From positions 1 through 50,484 of the forward strand of contig JAIMBI010000025.1 in assembly GCA_023565505.1 (NCBI GenBank): a DNA stretch of 50,484 nucleotides, written 5' to 3'. Source of the stretch: Actinomycetes bacterium. GTDB lineage: Bacteria > Bacillota > Sulfobacillia > Sulfobacillales > JAIMBI01. The position numbers were made by a program, and so were the translations under genes. Positions 37,796 to 46,530 of the stretch are shown piece after piece (position 1 is the first letter of the stretch; each line of letters opens with the position of its first letter). Below the pieces are notes generated by a model, which worked only from the letters and a program-made list of their open reading frames with translations, did no database searches and was not told the DNA's origin.

Positions 37796-38647
37796 GTGGC
37801 ACGGCGACGCACGATCCACGACTTCGCGGAGATGGCCCGGTCCGGGCAGCGGCTGGTGATGGTGACCGCCTACGACTTCCCGACGGCCCGGCTGTGTCAG
37901 GCGGCCGGGGTGGACCTCATCCTGGTGGGCGACTCGCTCGGCATGGCGGTCTACGGCGAACCGGACACCCTCGGCGTGACGCTCGACGACATGGTGCGCC
38001 ACGCGGCGGCCGTGGCCCGCGGGGCGCCCGACACCTTCGTCGTGGCCGACCTGCCGTTCCTGACCTACCAGGTCTCGCCGGAGCAGGCGCTCCTGAGCGC
38101 GGGCCGGTTGATGCAGGCGGCCCGGGTCCAGGCGGTCAAGCTCGAAGGTGGCCGGGCGATGGCGCCGACCATCGAGCGCCTCGTGGCCGCCGGCATCCCC
38201 GTCATGGGGCACCTCGGCCTGACCCCGCAGAGCGTACACCAACTCGGGGGCTTCCGGCTGCAGGCGCGGCAGACCGAGGCGGCCCGCACCCTCCTGGCGG
38301 ACGCGCGGGCCCTCGAGGCGGCCGGCGTGTTCGCCGTGGTGCTGGAGATGGTGCCCGGGGAGGTGGCCGCCTGGGTGACCGAACATCTCCAGGTGCCGAC
38401 CATCGGGATCGGGGCGGGCCCCGGATGTTCCGGGCAGGTCCTGGTCCTGCACGACCTGCTGGGGCTGTACGCGGGCCGTTCGCCCCGGTTCGCCAAGCGC
38501 TACGCCGAACTCGGGCAAATGGCGGAAGACGCGGTGCGGCGCTACGCCGAGGAGGTCCGATCCGGGGTGTTCCCCGGTCCCGACCACACCTACGCCGCGG
38601 ATCCGGACGTGATCGCGCGCCTGGCGGAGGAGGGAGCGGACGCATGA
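37796..38647 (+). CDS. panB: 3-methyl-2-oxobutanoate hydroxymethyltransferase
   Basis: 283 residues. It makes ketopantoate from alpha-ketoisovalerate and methylene-tetrahydrofolate, the first committed step to pantothenate. Signatures: VMVTAYDFPTARL, LVGDSLGMAVYG (metal-binding Asp), VVADLPFLTYQ, VKLEGG, GIPVMGHLGLTPQSVHQLGG and PTIGIGAGPGCSGQVLVLHDLLG. The GTG at 37796 follows AGGGGGTAGGA; the longer frame crosses the spoVT terminator and is rejected. The stop overlaps the panC start (ATGA). Confidence 0.96.
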   Translation: MARRRTIHDFAEMARSGQRLVMVTAYDFPTARLCQAAGVDLILVGDSLGMAVYGEPDTLGVTLDDMVRHAAAVARGAPDTFVVADLPFLTYQVSPEQALLSAGRLMQAARVQAVKLEGGRAMAPTIERLVAAGIPVMGHLGLTPQSVHQLGGFRLQARQTEAARTLLADARALEAAGVFAVVLEMVPGEVAAWVTEHLQVPTIGIGAGPGCSGQVLVLHDLLGLYAGRSPRFAKRYAELGQMAEDAVRRYAEEVRSGVFPGPDHTYAADPDVIARLAEEGADA

Positions 38648-39519
38648 AGTGGTTTGCCGCCGTCGAGGAGGTCCGCCGCTTCAGCCGCGCGGCGCGCCAG
38701 GCCGGCCGACGCATCGGCCTGGTGCCGACGATGGGCTATCTGCACGACGGCCACTTGGCGTTGGTGCGGGCCCTCAAGGCCGAGGCCGACGTCGTGATCC
38801 TCTCGATTTTCGTCAACCCGCTCCAATTCGCGCCGCACGAGGACTTCGAGCGGTATCCCCGGGACATGGAGCGCGACCGTCGCCTCGCCGAGGCGGCGGG
38901 GGTCGACGCCGTCTTCGCGCCCGATGTCGCCGAGATGTACCCGGTGGCGGCTGAGACGTACGTGGAGATCCCCACCTTGTCGGCGCGGTTGGACGGCGAG
39001 AGTCGTCCCACCCACTTCCGGGGGGTGACGACGGTCGTCACAAAGCTGTTCTTGGCGATCGAACCCGATGTCGCCGCCTTCGGCCAGAAGGACGCCCAGC
39101 AGGCGGTGATCATCAAGCGGATGGTGCGCGAGTTGCTGTTCCCGGTGCGGATCGTCGTGGTGCCGACGGTCCGCGAGCCGGACGGCCTCGCGCTCAGCTC
39201 GCGCAACGTCTACCTCGGCCCCGAGGAGCGGCGGGCGGCCCCGGCGTTGTGGCGGGCCCTCCAGACGGGCGAGGCGCGCATCCGCCGGGGGGAGCGGGAT
39301 CCGGCCGCGGTGGAGGCGGCCATGGCCGGGGTGATGGCCGCCGAACCGCTCGTCCGGCCCGAGTACGCCCGTGTCCTGAACTTGGACGAGCTGGTCTCCG
39401 TCCCGACCGTAGCGGGGCGGCTGCTGTTGGCCGTGGCGGCGCGGGTGGGACCGGCGCGCCTCATCGACAACCTCTGCCTCGAGGTGGAGGGGGACACGGT
39501 GCGGCCGACATTGCCCTAG
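38644..39519 (+). CDS. panC: Pantothenate synthetase
   Basis: 291 residues. ATP-dependent condensation of pantoate with beta-alanine. Nucleotidyl-transferase signatures: VPTMGYLHDGHLALV (HIGH-like), SIFVNPLQFAPHEDFERYPR, THFRGVTTVVTKLF, FGQKDAQQ and LALSSRNVYL (KMSKS-like). The ATG at 38644 overlaps panB by 4 bases. The beta-alanine source (panD) is not in the window. Confidence 0.96.
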   Translation: MKWFAAVEEVRRFSRAARQAGRRIGLVPTMGYLHDGHLALVRALKAEADVVILSIFVNPLQFAPHEDFERYPRDMERDRRLAEAAGVDAVFAPDVAEMYPVAAETYVEIPTLSARLDGESRPTHFRGVTTVVTKLFLAIEPDVAAFGQKDAQQAVIIKRMVRELLFPVRIVVVPTVREPDGLALSSRNVYLGPEERRAAPALWRALQTGEARIRRGERDPAAVEAAMAGVMAAEPLVRPEYARVLNLDELVSVPTVAGRLLLAVAARVGPARLIDNLCLEVEGDTVRPTLP

Positions 39520-39553
39520 CTTTGCACGGCCGGTGCCCGGTGGGGGGATCGGC

Positions 39554-39940
39554 ATGAGGCGTTCGGCGCGGGGGTGGGTCCGACCCTCCTGGGTTGCCTG
39601 GATCGCCGCGCTGGCCGGGACGGCGGTCCTGGCCGGAGGGGCACGGGCCATCCCCCTCGTGGCGGCCTTGGGGGGCCATCCCCTGCACGCGTTGCATTGG
39701 GCCCTCTACGGTTACGACCGCGTCTGGTACCGGCATCGCGCCTACGTCGACCCTGCGACGGAATCCCTGGCCCGCCTGGAAGCCGCCTACGGGCCGCTGG
39801 TGCCCACGGGAGAGCGGGTCGTCGGACTGCCCGTGCTGAGCCCCAAGGCCGCGGTGCGCTCGCCGTTCACCCCCACCGTGCTCATCCTTCGGGAGAATGC
39901 CCGGGAAGCTCTGGTCTACGTGTTGAGCGGCGGTCCCTGA
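39554..39940 (+). CDS. Hypothetical membrane-anchored protein
   Basis: 128 residues, not recognised. The Arg-rich start is followed by one hydrophobic segment (about 14-36: VAWIAALAGTAVLAGGARA...), either a signal or an anchor. The rest is probably extracytoplasmic, with an Arg/Tyr/Trp patch (YGYDRVWYRHRAYVDP) and a C-terminal beta-like end (TPTVLILRENAREALVYVL). The ATG at 39554 has GGGGGG upstream. It follows panC by 34 bases and precedes panE, so it probably shares their transcript. Confidence 0.7.
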   Translation: MRRSARGWVRPSWVAWIAALAGTAVLAGGARAIPLVAALGGHPLHALHWALYGYDRVWYRHRAYVDPATESLARLEAAYGPLVPTGERVVGLPVLSPKAAVRSPFTPTVLILRENAREALVYVLSGGP

Positions 39941-40104
39941 GAGGGCCGTTCCGCCTCCGCTCCCCCGGACGAAGCCCGGGACGCCCTGGCCCGGTCGGCA
40001 GGACCGGAGGGCATCGGTCACGAAGGTGACGGCGAGCCTTCGCCGGCGGCTCCTCGGGCCGGCGGAGGGGCCGGTCGGGGCAGGCGCCCTCCGGGGGTGG
40101 CACG

Positions 40105-41064
40105 GTGGCACGGCCAGGCGGACACGACTACATGGTGGTCGGCGCGGGCGCGTTGGGGCTGTCGCTGGCCGCGCGGTTGTGGCGGGCCGGCGCGGCTACG
40201 GTCGTGGTGACGCGTACGGGCTGGCAGGCCGACCTGCTGCGGGCGGCCGGCATCACCGTCGAGGGGGACGCCGGCCGCTGGAGGGCGTGGCCGGAGGTCG
40301 TGGCCGATGCCGCCGTCGCGGCGGGCGCGCCGTGGGTGTTGGTGACCGTGAAGAGTGGGGCGACGGAGACGGTCCTGGAGCGGCTGGACCGGCTCCGAGC
40401 AGCGCCGGCGCGACTCGGCTTGGTCCAAAACGGCCTCGACGGATTCAAGACGGCGGCGGACCGTTGGCCGGGACCGGTGCTGGCGGTGGTGGCCGGCTGG
40501 GGCGCCCGCCGGCGGAACCCGGTGACGGTCCAGGAGGGCGGGCAGGCCGAGACGACGGTGGGGCCTTTAGCCCGCGCGGACCGGGCCCTGGCCGAGACCT
40601 TGGCCTGCCAGCTGGGCCGGGCAGGCATCGTGGCGCGGGCGGTCGCGGATCCCTGGCCCGCCATCTGGCGGAAGCTCTGCGTCAATGCGGCCATCAATCC
40701 GCTGGGAGCGCTCCTGGGGCGGACCAACGGCGAGCTGTTGGCGGACCGCGTCCGACCGCTCCTGCGCCGGCTGGCGGCGGAGGCGGCCGCGGTGGCCGGG
40801 GCCGCCGGGTACGGGCCCGGCGGTGACATCGAGGCCTACGTCGAGTCCGTGGCGGCGGCGACGAGCCGGAATCGGTGCTCCATGCTGCAGGATCTCGAAG
40901 CCGGCCGCCCGACGGAGCTAGAGGCCATCCTGGGCGCGGTGCTCCGCGCGGCGCGCGAACGGGGGGTGGCCACACCCACCATGGCCCGGGCCTACGCCCT
41001 GCTGCGCCGGCGCGTCGACCGCGGTCGGAAGGGAAAACAACGAGGAAGGAGCGGGCGCACATGA
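40105..41064 (+). CDS. panE: 2-dehydropantoate 2-reductase
   Basis: 319 residues, ApbA/PanE family: NADPH-dependent reduction of ketopantoate to pantoate. The Rossmann start is YMVVGAGALGLSLAARL. The catalytic Lys is in IWRKLCVNAAINPLGALLGRTNGEL, and the C-terminal substrate site includes RNRCSMLQDLEAGRPTELEAI, characteristic of the family. With panB and panC upstream it completes the route from ketoisovalerate to pantothenate. The GTG at 40105 is used. Its stop overlaps the next start (ATGA). The C-terminal tail is Arg/Lys-rich and variable. Confidence 0.93.
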   Translation: MARPGGHDYMVVGAGALGLSLAARLWRAGAATVVVTRTGWQADLLRAAGITVEGDAGRWRAWPEVVADAAVAAGAPWVLVTVKSGATETVLERLDRLRAAPARLGLVQNGLDGFKTAADRWPGPVLAVVAGWGARRRNPVTVQEGGQAETTVGPLARADRALAETLACQLGRAGIVARAVADPWPAIWRKLCVNAAINPLGALLGRTNGELLADRVRPLLRRLAAEAAAVAGAAGYGPGGDIEAYVESVAAATSRNRCSMLQDLEAGRPTELEAILGAVLRAARERGVATPTMARAYALLRRRVDRGRKGKQRGRSGRT

Positions 41065-41384
41065 TCTATGAATGGCGGACGTACGAGGTGATTCCGGGGC
41101 GGATGCCGGCCCTGCACCGCCGCTTTCGGGAGATCACGCTGAATTTCTTCAAGAAGCACGGCATCGACGTGGTGGCTTTCTTCGAAGACGAGATCGGCAC
41201 GAACAACCAACTCCACTACCTGGTGCGCTACCCCAGCCTGGCGGAGCGGGAGCGGCGCTGGACCGCCTTCCAGCAGGATCCGGAGTGGATTGCCGCGCGG
41301 GCGGAGACGGAGAAGGACGGACCCATCGTGGCCCGCATCACCAACCGGATCATTCGCCCAACGGACTACTCCCCGTCCCTCTGA
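41061..41384 (+). CDS. NIPSNAP family protein
   Basis: 107 residues, one dimeric alpha-beta barrel domain: MIYEWRTYEVIPGRMPALHRRF, FFKKHGIDVVAFFEDEIG, LHYLVRYPSLAERERRW, DPEWIAARAETEKDGP. NIPSNAP proteins in bacteria have no firm biochemical role. The ATG at 41061 overlaps the panE stop and has AAGGAG upstream, so it is coupled with panE. Its 3' end overlaps the convergent gene by 35 bases. Confidence 0.9.
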   Translation: MIYEWRTYEVIPGRMPALHRRFREITLNFFKKHGIDVVAFFEDEIGTNNQLHYLVRYPSLAERERRWTAFQQDPEWIAARAETEKDGPIVARITNRIIRPTDYSPSL

Positions 41385-41991
41385 GATCCGTGTCGAGGTA
41401 GGAGACGCGGGGCGCCCGGTCGGTCGGAGAGGCGGGGTCGAAGTCGTAGGCCAGGGCGGTCACGACCAGCCGTCCCGCCCCGATCCGGCCCACCGTGACC
41501 GCGACGACCGCCGTCCAGGTGGCGACGGCCGGGCGGCCGGCCAAAAGGAGCCGGCGCCGCACGGTGACCCGGTAGCGCACCGTGCCGCCGTCGGGACCCA
41601 CGGCTTGGTCGACGACCGTGGCCGACAGGATGCGGGCGGACACGAGGCGCACCGGTACGGCGGCCTCGAGCGCGGCCGAGGCGTCGAGGTAGCGCGCCCA
41701 TTGGGCGGCTTGGCTGCCGGCGGCGACGAAGGCGGGGCGCGGCGCCCCGGGGCGCCCCAGCGTCGCCTGCCACACGAGGCCGCGGTAGGCGACGGCCTCC
41801 ACCGCGGCGTCTGCCCGCATCCACCACCGGGCGACTCCGGCCCCCCCGAGCGCCAGGGCCGTCACCAGCATCCAGGTCGCCCCACGCCGGACGGCCGGGC
41901 GGAGGCCCGGGGGAGCCGGGTCTCCGACGTGTCGCCGTAGGGCGCGGATCCTGGGTCTCAAGGCCCAAGGCCATGCCGGTTTGGTACGCAT
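41350..41991 (-). CDS. Hypothetical single-pass membrane protein
   Basis: 213 residues, not recognised. The basic N-terminal 35 residues are followed by one hydrophobic helix (about 38-55: ATWMLVTALALGGAGVA) and then an extracytoplasmic part of about 155 residues with a beta-rich look (TVRYRVTVRRRLLLAG, WTAVVAVTVG, RLVVTALAYDFDP). The layout recalls TcpC/conjugation-type or cystatin-like anchored proteins, but no motif proves this. The ATG at 41991 has GGAGG 5 bases upstream. It is divergent from hemL, and no partner is evident. Confidence 0.72.
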   Translation of the reverse strand: MRTKPAWPWALRPRIRALRRHVGDPAPPGLRPAVRRGATWMLVTALALGGAGVARWWMRADAAVEAVAYRGLVWQATLGRPGAPRPAFVAAGSQAAQWARYLDASAALEAAVPVRLVSARILSATVVDQAVGPDGGTVRYRVTVRRRLLLAGRPAVATWTAVVAVTVGRIGAGRLVVTALAYDFDPASPTDRAPRVSYLDTDLRGTGSSPLGE

Positions 41992-42119
41992 CACGGCCTC
42001 CGGCCGGGGACGGCACAGCGGTCCGGCCCCCGGTCCTGTCTCCTACCCGACACTCTACTCCAAACGAGCGGTGCCGTGCCGGGCGGCGAGCCGGCCGGAC
42101 GCAGGACAGGTGATGGGAC

Positions 42120-43430
42120 ATGGCAACCGAACGCGCGGCGGATGGGGCATGGTTCGAGCGTGCCCGCCGGATCTTCCCGGGTGGCGTGAATTCGCCCGCC
42201 CGCTCCTTCCAGGCGGTGGGCCTGGACACGCCGGTGGTGATCGAGCGGGGGCGCGGCGCCTGGGTGTGGGACACCCAAGGCCGGCGGTACCTGGACTACC
42301 AGGCAGCGTTCGGGCCGCTGGTGCTGGGCCACGCCCATCCCCGGGTGGTCGAGGCCATCTGCCGGCAGGCGGCCCAGGGGTCGCTCACCGGCGCGACGCA
42401 CCCGCGGGAGGTGGAATGGGCCGAGGCCTTGACGGCGGCCATCCCGGGTCTCGAGCAACTCCGGTTCGTCACGTCGGGGACCGAGGCGGTGATGTCGGCC
42501 ATCCGTCTGGCCCGAGGCTACACGGGTCGCACCCGGGTGGTGAAGTTCTCCGGAGCGTACCACGGCCACAGCGACGCCGTGTTGGTCAAGGCCGGTTCGG
42601 GGGCGAGCACGGTCGGCATCGCGGATTCGGCCGGGATTCCCCACGGCGTGCTCGACGACGTCGTGGTGCTGCCCTACAACCGGCTCGAGCCGGTGGAGAC
42701 CGTGTGCCGCGAGATGGGTGAGTCAGTGGCCGCCATCCTGGTCGAGCCGGTGGAGGGCAACATGGGGCTGGTGCACCCCGCGCCCGGCTTTCTCGAAGGG
42801 CTCCGGGCGCTGGCGACGCGGATCGGCGCGGTCCTTATCTTCGACGAGGTGATTACCGCTTTCCGGTTCCACTACGGTCCCGTCGCCAGTCTTTTAGGGG
42901 TGACGCCCGACCTCTACTGCCTGGGCAAGATCATCGGGGGCGGCCTGCCGGCGGGGGCGTACGGGGGACGCCGGGAGCTAATGGAGGCGGTCGCACCCGC
43001 GGGGCCGGTGTTCCAGGCGGGTACCCTGGCCGGAAATCCCCTGTCGGCGGCCGCGGGGCTCGCGATGTTGGCCGTCTTGCGGGAAACCAACCCCTATCCG
43101 GAGATGGATCGACTCGGCGCCCGGCTCGAGGCGGGCCTCCTCGCCCAGGCGCGGGAGGCCGGCCTTCCGGCCACGGTCAACCGGCTCGGCGGGATGTTCA
43201 CCCTGTTCTTCGGCCCGGATCCCGTCACCGACTACGCCTCGGCGCTGGCTACGGACGCCGGGCGCTTCGCCCGGTTCTTCCGGGCCGCGCTCCGGCGCGG
43301 CATCTACCTGGCGCCGAGCCGGTTGGAGTGCTGGTTCGTGTCCGCGGCTCACACGGAGGCGGACATCGACTGGACGCTCGAACGCACGCGGGACGCCTTC
43401 GCCGAGGTCGCCGCGGACCGCGACGCGTGA
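42120..43430 (+). CDS. hemL: Glutamate-1-semialdehyde 2,1-aminomutase
   Basis: 436 residues, class III aminotransferase fold. It makes 5-aminolevulinate for heme. Signatures: FPGGVNSPARSF, FVTSGTEAVMSAIRLARGYTGR, KFSGAYHGHSDAVLVKAGSG, EPVEGNMG, LIFDEVITAFRF and the PLP Lys in LGKIIGGGLPAGAYGG. NSPARSF varies slightly from the usual NSPVRAF. It is monocistronic; other heme genes are not near, so a related GSAM-like aminotransferase is a small possibility. It is convergent with the SDR gene, with 34 bases between stops. Confidence 0.92.
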   Translation: MATERAADGAWFERARRIFPGGVNSPARSFQAVGLDTPVVIERGRGAWVWDTQGRRYLDYQAAFGPLVLGHAHPRVVEAICRQAAQGSLTGATHPREVEWAEALTAAIPGLEQLRFVTSGTEAVMSAIRLARGYTGRTRVVKFSGAYHGHSDAVLVKAGSGASTVGIADSAGIPHGVLDDVVVLPYNRLEPVETVCREMGESVAAILVEPVEGNMGLVHPAPGFLEGLRALATRIGAVLIFDEVITAFRFHYGPVASLLGVTPDLYCLGKIIGGGLPAGAYGGRRELMEAVAPAGPVFQAGTLAGNPLSAAAGLAMLAVLRETNPYPEMDRLGARLEAGLLAQAREAGLPATVNRLGGMFTLFFGPDPVTDYASALATDAGRFARFFRAALRRGIYLAPSRLECWFVSAAHTEADIDWTLERTRDAFAEVAADRDA

Positions 43431-43464
43431 CGACGCGCCGTGCGTGCCGGTCGCGCGACCCAGG

Positions 43465-44280
43465 TCAGACGCTGGCCACCGAGCCGCCGTCGACCCGCAG
43501 GTTGGCCCCGTTGATGAAAGCGGCCGCTTCGGAGGCGAGGAACACCACCGCGGCGGCGACCTCCTCGGGCGAGCCGGGACGCCGGACCTCGATGTGGGGC
43601 CGCCGGCGGGTCAGGAACGCGGCCTCCGCCGCCTCGGCGCTGATCCCGGCCCGTTCCGCGTAGCGGCGGAGCATGTCGCTTACCGCCGGGGTGCGCACGA
43701 ACGCCGGGGAGACGGTGTTGACCAGGATGCCCTCGGCCGCATGGGCCTTGGAGAGGGTCTTGGCAAGGGCGATGACGGCCGCTTTGGCGGCGTTGTAGGG
43801 TGCTCCGGTGGGGTCCGGCTGGATGCCTGACTCCGAGGCGATGAAGATGATCCGGCCCCATCCCTGCCGCCGCATGGGCGGCAGGACCGCCCGGGTGACG
43901 CGGACGGCCGAGAACACGTTCTGCTCGAAGACCGCCGACCACTGCGCGTCGTCGATCTCCTCCAGGCCGAGGGAGAGGGTGCCGAGCGATCCGCCCACGT
44001 TGTTCACGAGGACGTGGACGGCGCCGAATCGGTTCAGGGCGGCGTCCACCGCCCGGCTCACGTCGGCCGGCCGGGTCACGTCGGCGGGGACGGCGAGCGT
44101 CTCGGCCCCCAGCGCCCGCACTGCCGCCGCGGCCGCCTCCAACCGGTCCGCCCGACGGGCGAGGAGCACCAGGCGTCCTCCCTCGCGGGCAAACGCCTCG
44201 GCCACCGCCCGTCCGATCCCTTCGCTCGCACCCGTGACCAGTACCACCTTGCCGTCAAGCCCCAAGTCCACGCCCGCCAC
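43465..44280 (-). CDS. Short-chain dehydrogenase/reductase
   Basis: 271 residues, classical SDR. Cofactor motif: VTGASEGIGRAVAEAF, with RRADR after beta-2 pointing to NADP(H). VLVNNVGG matches NNAG. The active site is Ser in IASESGIQ, then PYNAAKAAV (Tyr-x3-Lys) and a C-terminal INGANLRVDGG. The substrate is unknown; the neighbours on the other strand degrade acyl-CoAs, so a hydroxyacyl compound is possible. The GTG at 44280 follows GGGAAGGA by 6 bases. Confidence 0.9.
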   Translation of the reverse strand: MAGVDLGLDGKVVLVTGASEGIGRAVAEAFAREGGRLVLLARRADRLEAAAAAVRALGAETLAVPADVTRPADVSRAVDAALNRFGAVHVLVNNVGGSLGTLSLGLEEIDDAQWSAVFEQNVFSAVRVTRAVLPPMRRQGWGRIIFIASESGIQPDPTGAPYNAAKAAVIALAKTLSKAHAAEGILVNTVSPAFVRTPAVSDMLRRYAERAGISAEAAEAAFLTRRRPHIEVRRPGSPEEVAAAVVFLASEAAAFINGANLRVDGGSVASV

Positions 44281-44474
44281 CCCCGGTCCTTCCCGCCTGT
44301 CGTCCCTGAACACTGTATCATGCCGGCCGCCCCCGCCGGCCGGCCGTTGTGGGGAAGTTCTCGCTCTTCGGACCCGGCTGGCCTTTGCGGGAACGCGCCG
44401 AACCGGCAGACTGGAGGCGAACGCGGCGGCCCGGGGGACGGGGCCGCCGGCCCGGGACGAAGGAGCGGATGAGC

Positions 44475-45251
44475 ATGGCGTATGTCGAATTCGAGCAGCG
44501 GGGCCGCGTGGCGGTCATCTCCATCAACCGGCCGGAACGGCGGAACGCCTTGGGACGGGAGGTCCGGGAGGGTCTGGTGAAGGCCTTCCTGCGGGTCGAA
44601 GCCGACCCGGACATCTGGGTGGCCGTGCTGCGTGGCGAGGGGGGGCGGGCCTTCTGCGCGGGGGCCGATCTCAAGGAGATCCATGAGGCCGACCAGCGCG
44701 GCGAGCGGTTCGTACCGCCCATGAGCGGTCCCGAGCGCCACGTGTTCGAAGTGGTGCGGGAGACGTACAAGCCGGTCATCGCGTGCATCAACGGCGCCGC
44801 CGTGGCGGGCGGGCTCGAGCTGGCGCTGGCCTGCGACATCCGGATCGCGTCTGACGACGCGGTGCTGGGCATGCCCGAAGCCAAGCGGGGCATGGGGGCC
44901 AACTTCGCCTCGGTGGTGCTGCCGCGGATCGTGCCGCTCGGCGTGGCGTTCGAGATGCTCTACACCGGCGACTACCTCGACGCGCAGGAGGCGTGGCGCG
45001 TCGGTCTGGTCAACCGCGTGGTGCCGAAGGCGGAGGTGGAGCAGTACACGCTCGACTACGCCGAGCGCTTGAGCCGCAACGCCCCCCTCACTCTCCGGCG
45101 GTACAAGCACATGATTCTCAAGACTCTGGACATGCCGGTGGCGGCGGGTCTGCGCCTGGACGCCGGCCCCAACCCGTATCTGAGCCGGGACCGCATGGAA
45201 GGCATCGCCGCGTTCGTGGAACATCGCGAACCCCGGTGGGAAGGACGATAG
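44475..45251 (+). CDS. Enoyl-CoA hydratase/isomerase family protein
   Basis: 258 residues, crotonase fold. CoA site: NRPERRNALG and AFCAGADLKEI (oxyanion hole). INGAAVAGGLELALACDIRIAS is the second oxyanion stretch. In PEAKRGMGANFASVVLPRIV the first catalytic Glu position lies in the GMPEAKRG region, and the second Glu of true hydratases is not obvious. Hydratase is likely, but isomerase or lyase activity remains possible. The ATG at 44475 has AAGGAG at 9 bases; the ATG at 44469 is too close. It is first of three genes for acyl-CoA breakdown. Confidence 0.9.
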   Translation: MAYVEFEQRGRVAVISINRPERRNALGREVREGLVKAFLRVEADPDIWVAVLRGEGGRAFCAGADLKEIHEADQRGERFVPPMSGPERHVFEVVRETYKPVIACINGAAVAGGLELALACDIRIASDDAVLGMPEAKRGMGANFASVVLPRIVPLGVAFEMLYTGDYLDAQEAWRVGLVNRVVPKAEVEQYTLDYAERLSRNAPLTLRRYKHMILKTLDMPVAAGLRLDAGPNPYLSRDRMEGIAAFVEHREPRWEGR

Positions 45252-45266
45252 ATCGGGGGGCCGGCA

Positions 45267-46511
45267 ATGGACTTCGAGATTCGCTATACCCCGGAGCAGG
45301 AGGCGTTCCGGCAGGAGGTGCGGGCCTGGCTGGCGGAGCATGTCCCGCCGGACATCAACAAGACGCCGGAATCGCCGGAGGAGGCCGAGCGGCTGTACCA
45401 GGCCCGGCGGGCCCTCGGGCGGGCGCTCGGGGCGCGCGGTTGGCTGTTTCCCATGGCGCCCAAGGAGTACGGGGGCGGGGGGATGGACCTCGACCAAGCC
45501 ATCATCCTCCTGGAGGAGGCGGACCGGGTCGGCATCTCCCTGCCGCCGTTCTACGACACCGGAGGTATCCTCGGGAGCGGGACCATCCTGGTGTGGGGGA
45601 CGGAGGAGCAGAAGCGCGCGTTCCTGCCGCCCATCTACCGCGGGGAGGTGCGGGCCTGGCAGCTCCTTTCCGAACCGTCGGCCGGTTCGGATCTGGCCAA
45701 TGTCAAGACCCGCGCCGTCCGCGACGGCGACACGTACGTCATCACCGGCCAGAAGATCTTCGTGGGGAGCGACCACGGCGCGGAGGGGCTGTTCACCCTC
45801 ACCTGCACCGATCCCGACCGCCCCCGACACGAAAACCTCAGTTGGTTCTGGATCGACGGCCGGTCGCCCGGGATCACCATCCAGCCCATGGACCTGTGGG
45901 GCGGCAGCAGCGAGGGTGGCCAGCAGGTCGGACGCAAGAACATCGTCTTCTTTGACCAGGTGCGGGTACCGGCCTTCAACCTCATCGGGGGCGAGAACAA
46001 CGGGTGGCGCGTGGCGTCAACCCATCTCGAACTCGAACACGGGTTCGGCTTCACACGAGTGTTGGGTACCCGGGCGCGACGGCTCTGGCAACAGGTCTAC
46101 GACTACTGCTGCGCGACAATCCGCGACGGCCGGCCGCTGGTGGCGGATCCCGCGGTGCGGGACCGTCTGGCGCAGATCTACATCCGCCTGGAGATCCAAC
46201 GGCTGTTCGAGACCCGCAACTTCTGGTTGGTCTCGGCGCGCCAACCGCGGTCGTACGAAGGCGCGCAGGCCTCCTACTACCGCAAGATGACGGGACTGTG
46301 GCTCACGCGGGCCATCGCGGAGATCGTGGGGCCGTTTGCGTTCACCAACGATCCGGAGTGGGGCGCCGCCGAGGGCTACCTGGAACTGCAGCAGCGGGAC
46401 GGCGTGTGCGACGTCCATCCGGGCGGGACGGCCGACATCCAGAAAGTGGTGATGGCGCGCCGGATCGGGATTGGTCGGGCCGAGCCGGAGCGGGCCGGGG
46501 CCCTGGCCTAG
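45267..46511 (+). CDS. Acyl-CoA dehydrogenase, large-type subunit
   Basis: 414 residues, FAD-dependent ACAD fold. EPSAGSDLANVKTRAVRDGD is the FAD/substrate stretch, ITGQKIFVGSDH follows, and the C terminus has CDVHPGGTADIQKVVMARRIGIGR, matching GGT-EIQ. Two Cys (YDYCC) in the helical domain are unusual. It is followed after 19 bases by a second, shorter ACAD, a pairing known from heteromeric enzymes that act on bulky acyl-CoAs such as sterol side chains. The substrate is unknown. The ATG start is at 45267. Confidence 0.9.
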   Translation: MDFEIRYTPEQEAFRQEVRAWLAEHVPPDINKTPESPEEAERLYQARRALGRALGARGWLFPMAPKEYGGGGMDLDQAIILLEEADRVGISLPPFYDTGGILGSGTILVWGTEEQKRAFLPPIYRGEVRAWQLLSEPSAGSDLANVKTRAVRDGDTYVITGQKIFVGSDHGAEGLFTLTCTDPDRPRHENLSWFWIDGRSPGITIQPMDLWGGSSEGGQQVGRKNIVFFDQVRVPAFNLIGGENNGWRVASTHLELEHGFGFTRVLGTRARRLWQQVYDYCCATIRDGRPLVADPAVRDRLAQIYIRLEIQRLFETRNFWLVSARQPRSYEGAQASYYRKMTGLWLTRAIAEIVGPFAFTNDPEWGAAEGYLELQQRDGVCDVHPGGTADIQKVVMARRIGIGRAEPERAGALA

Positions 46512-46530
46512 GACGAAAGGCGGGACGGCG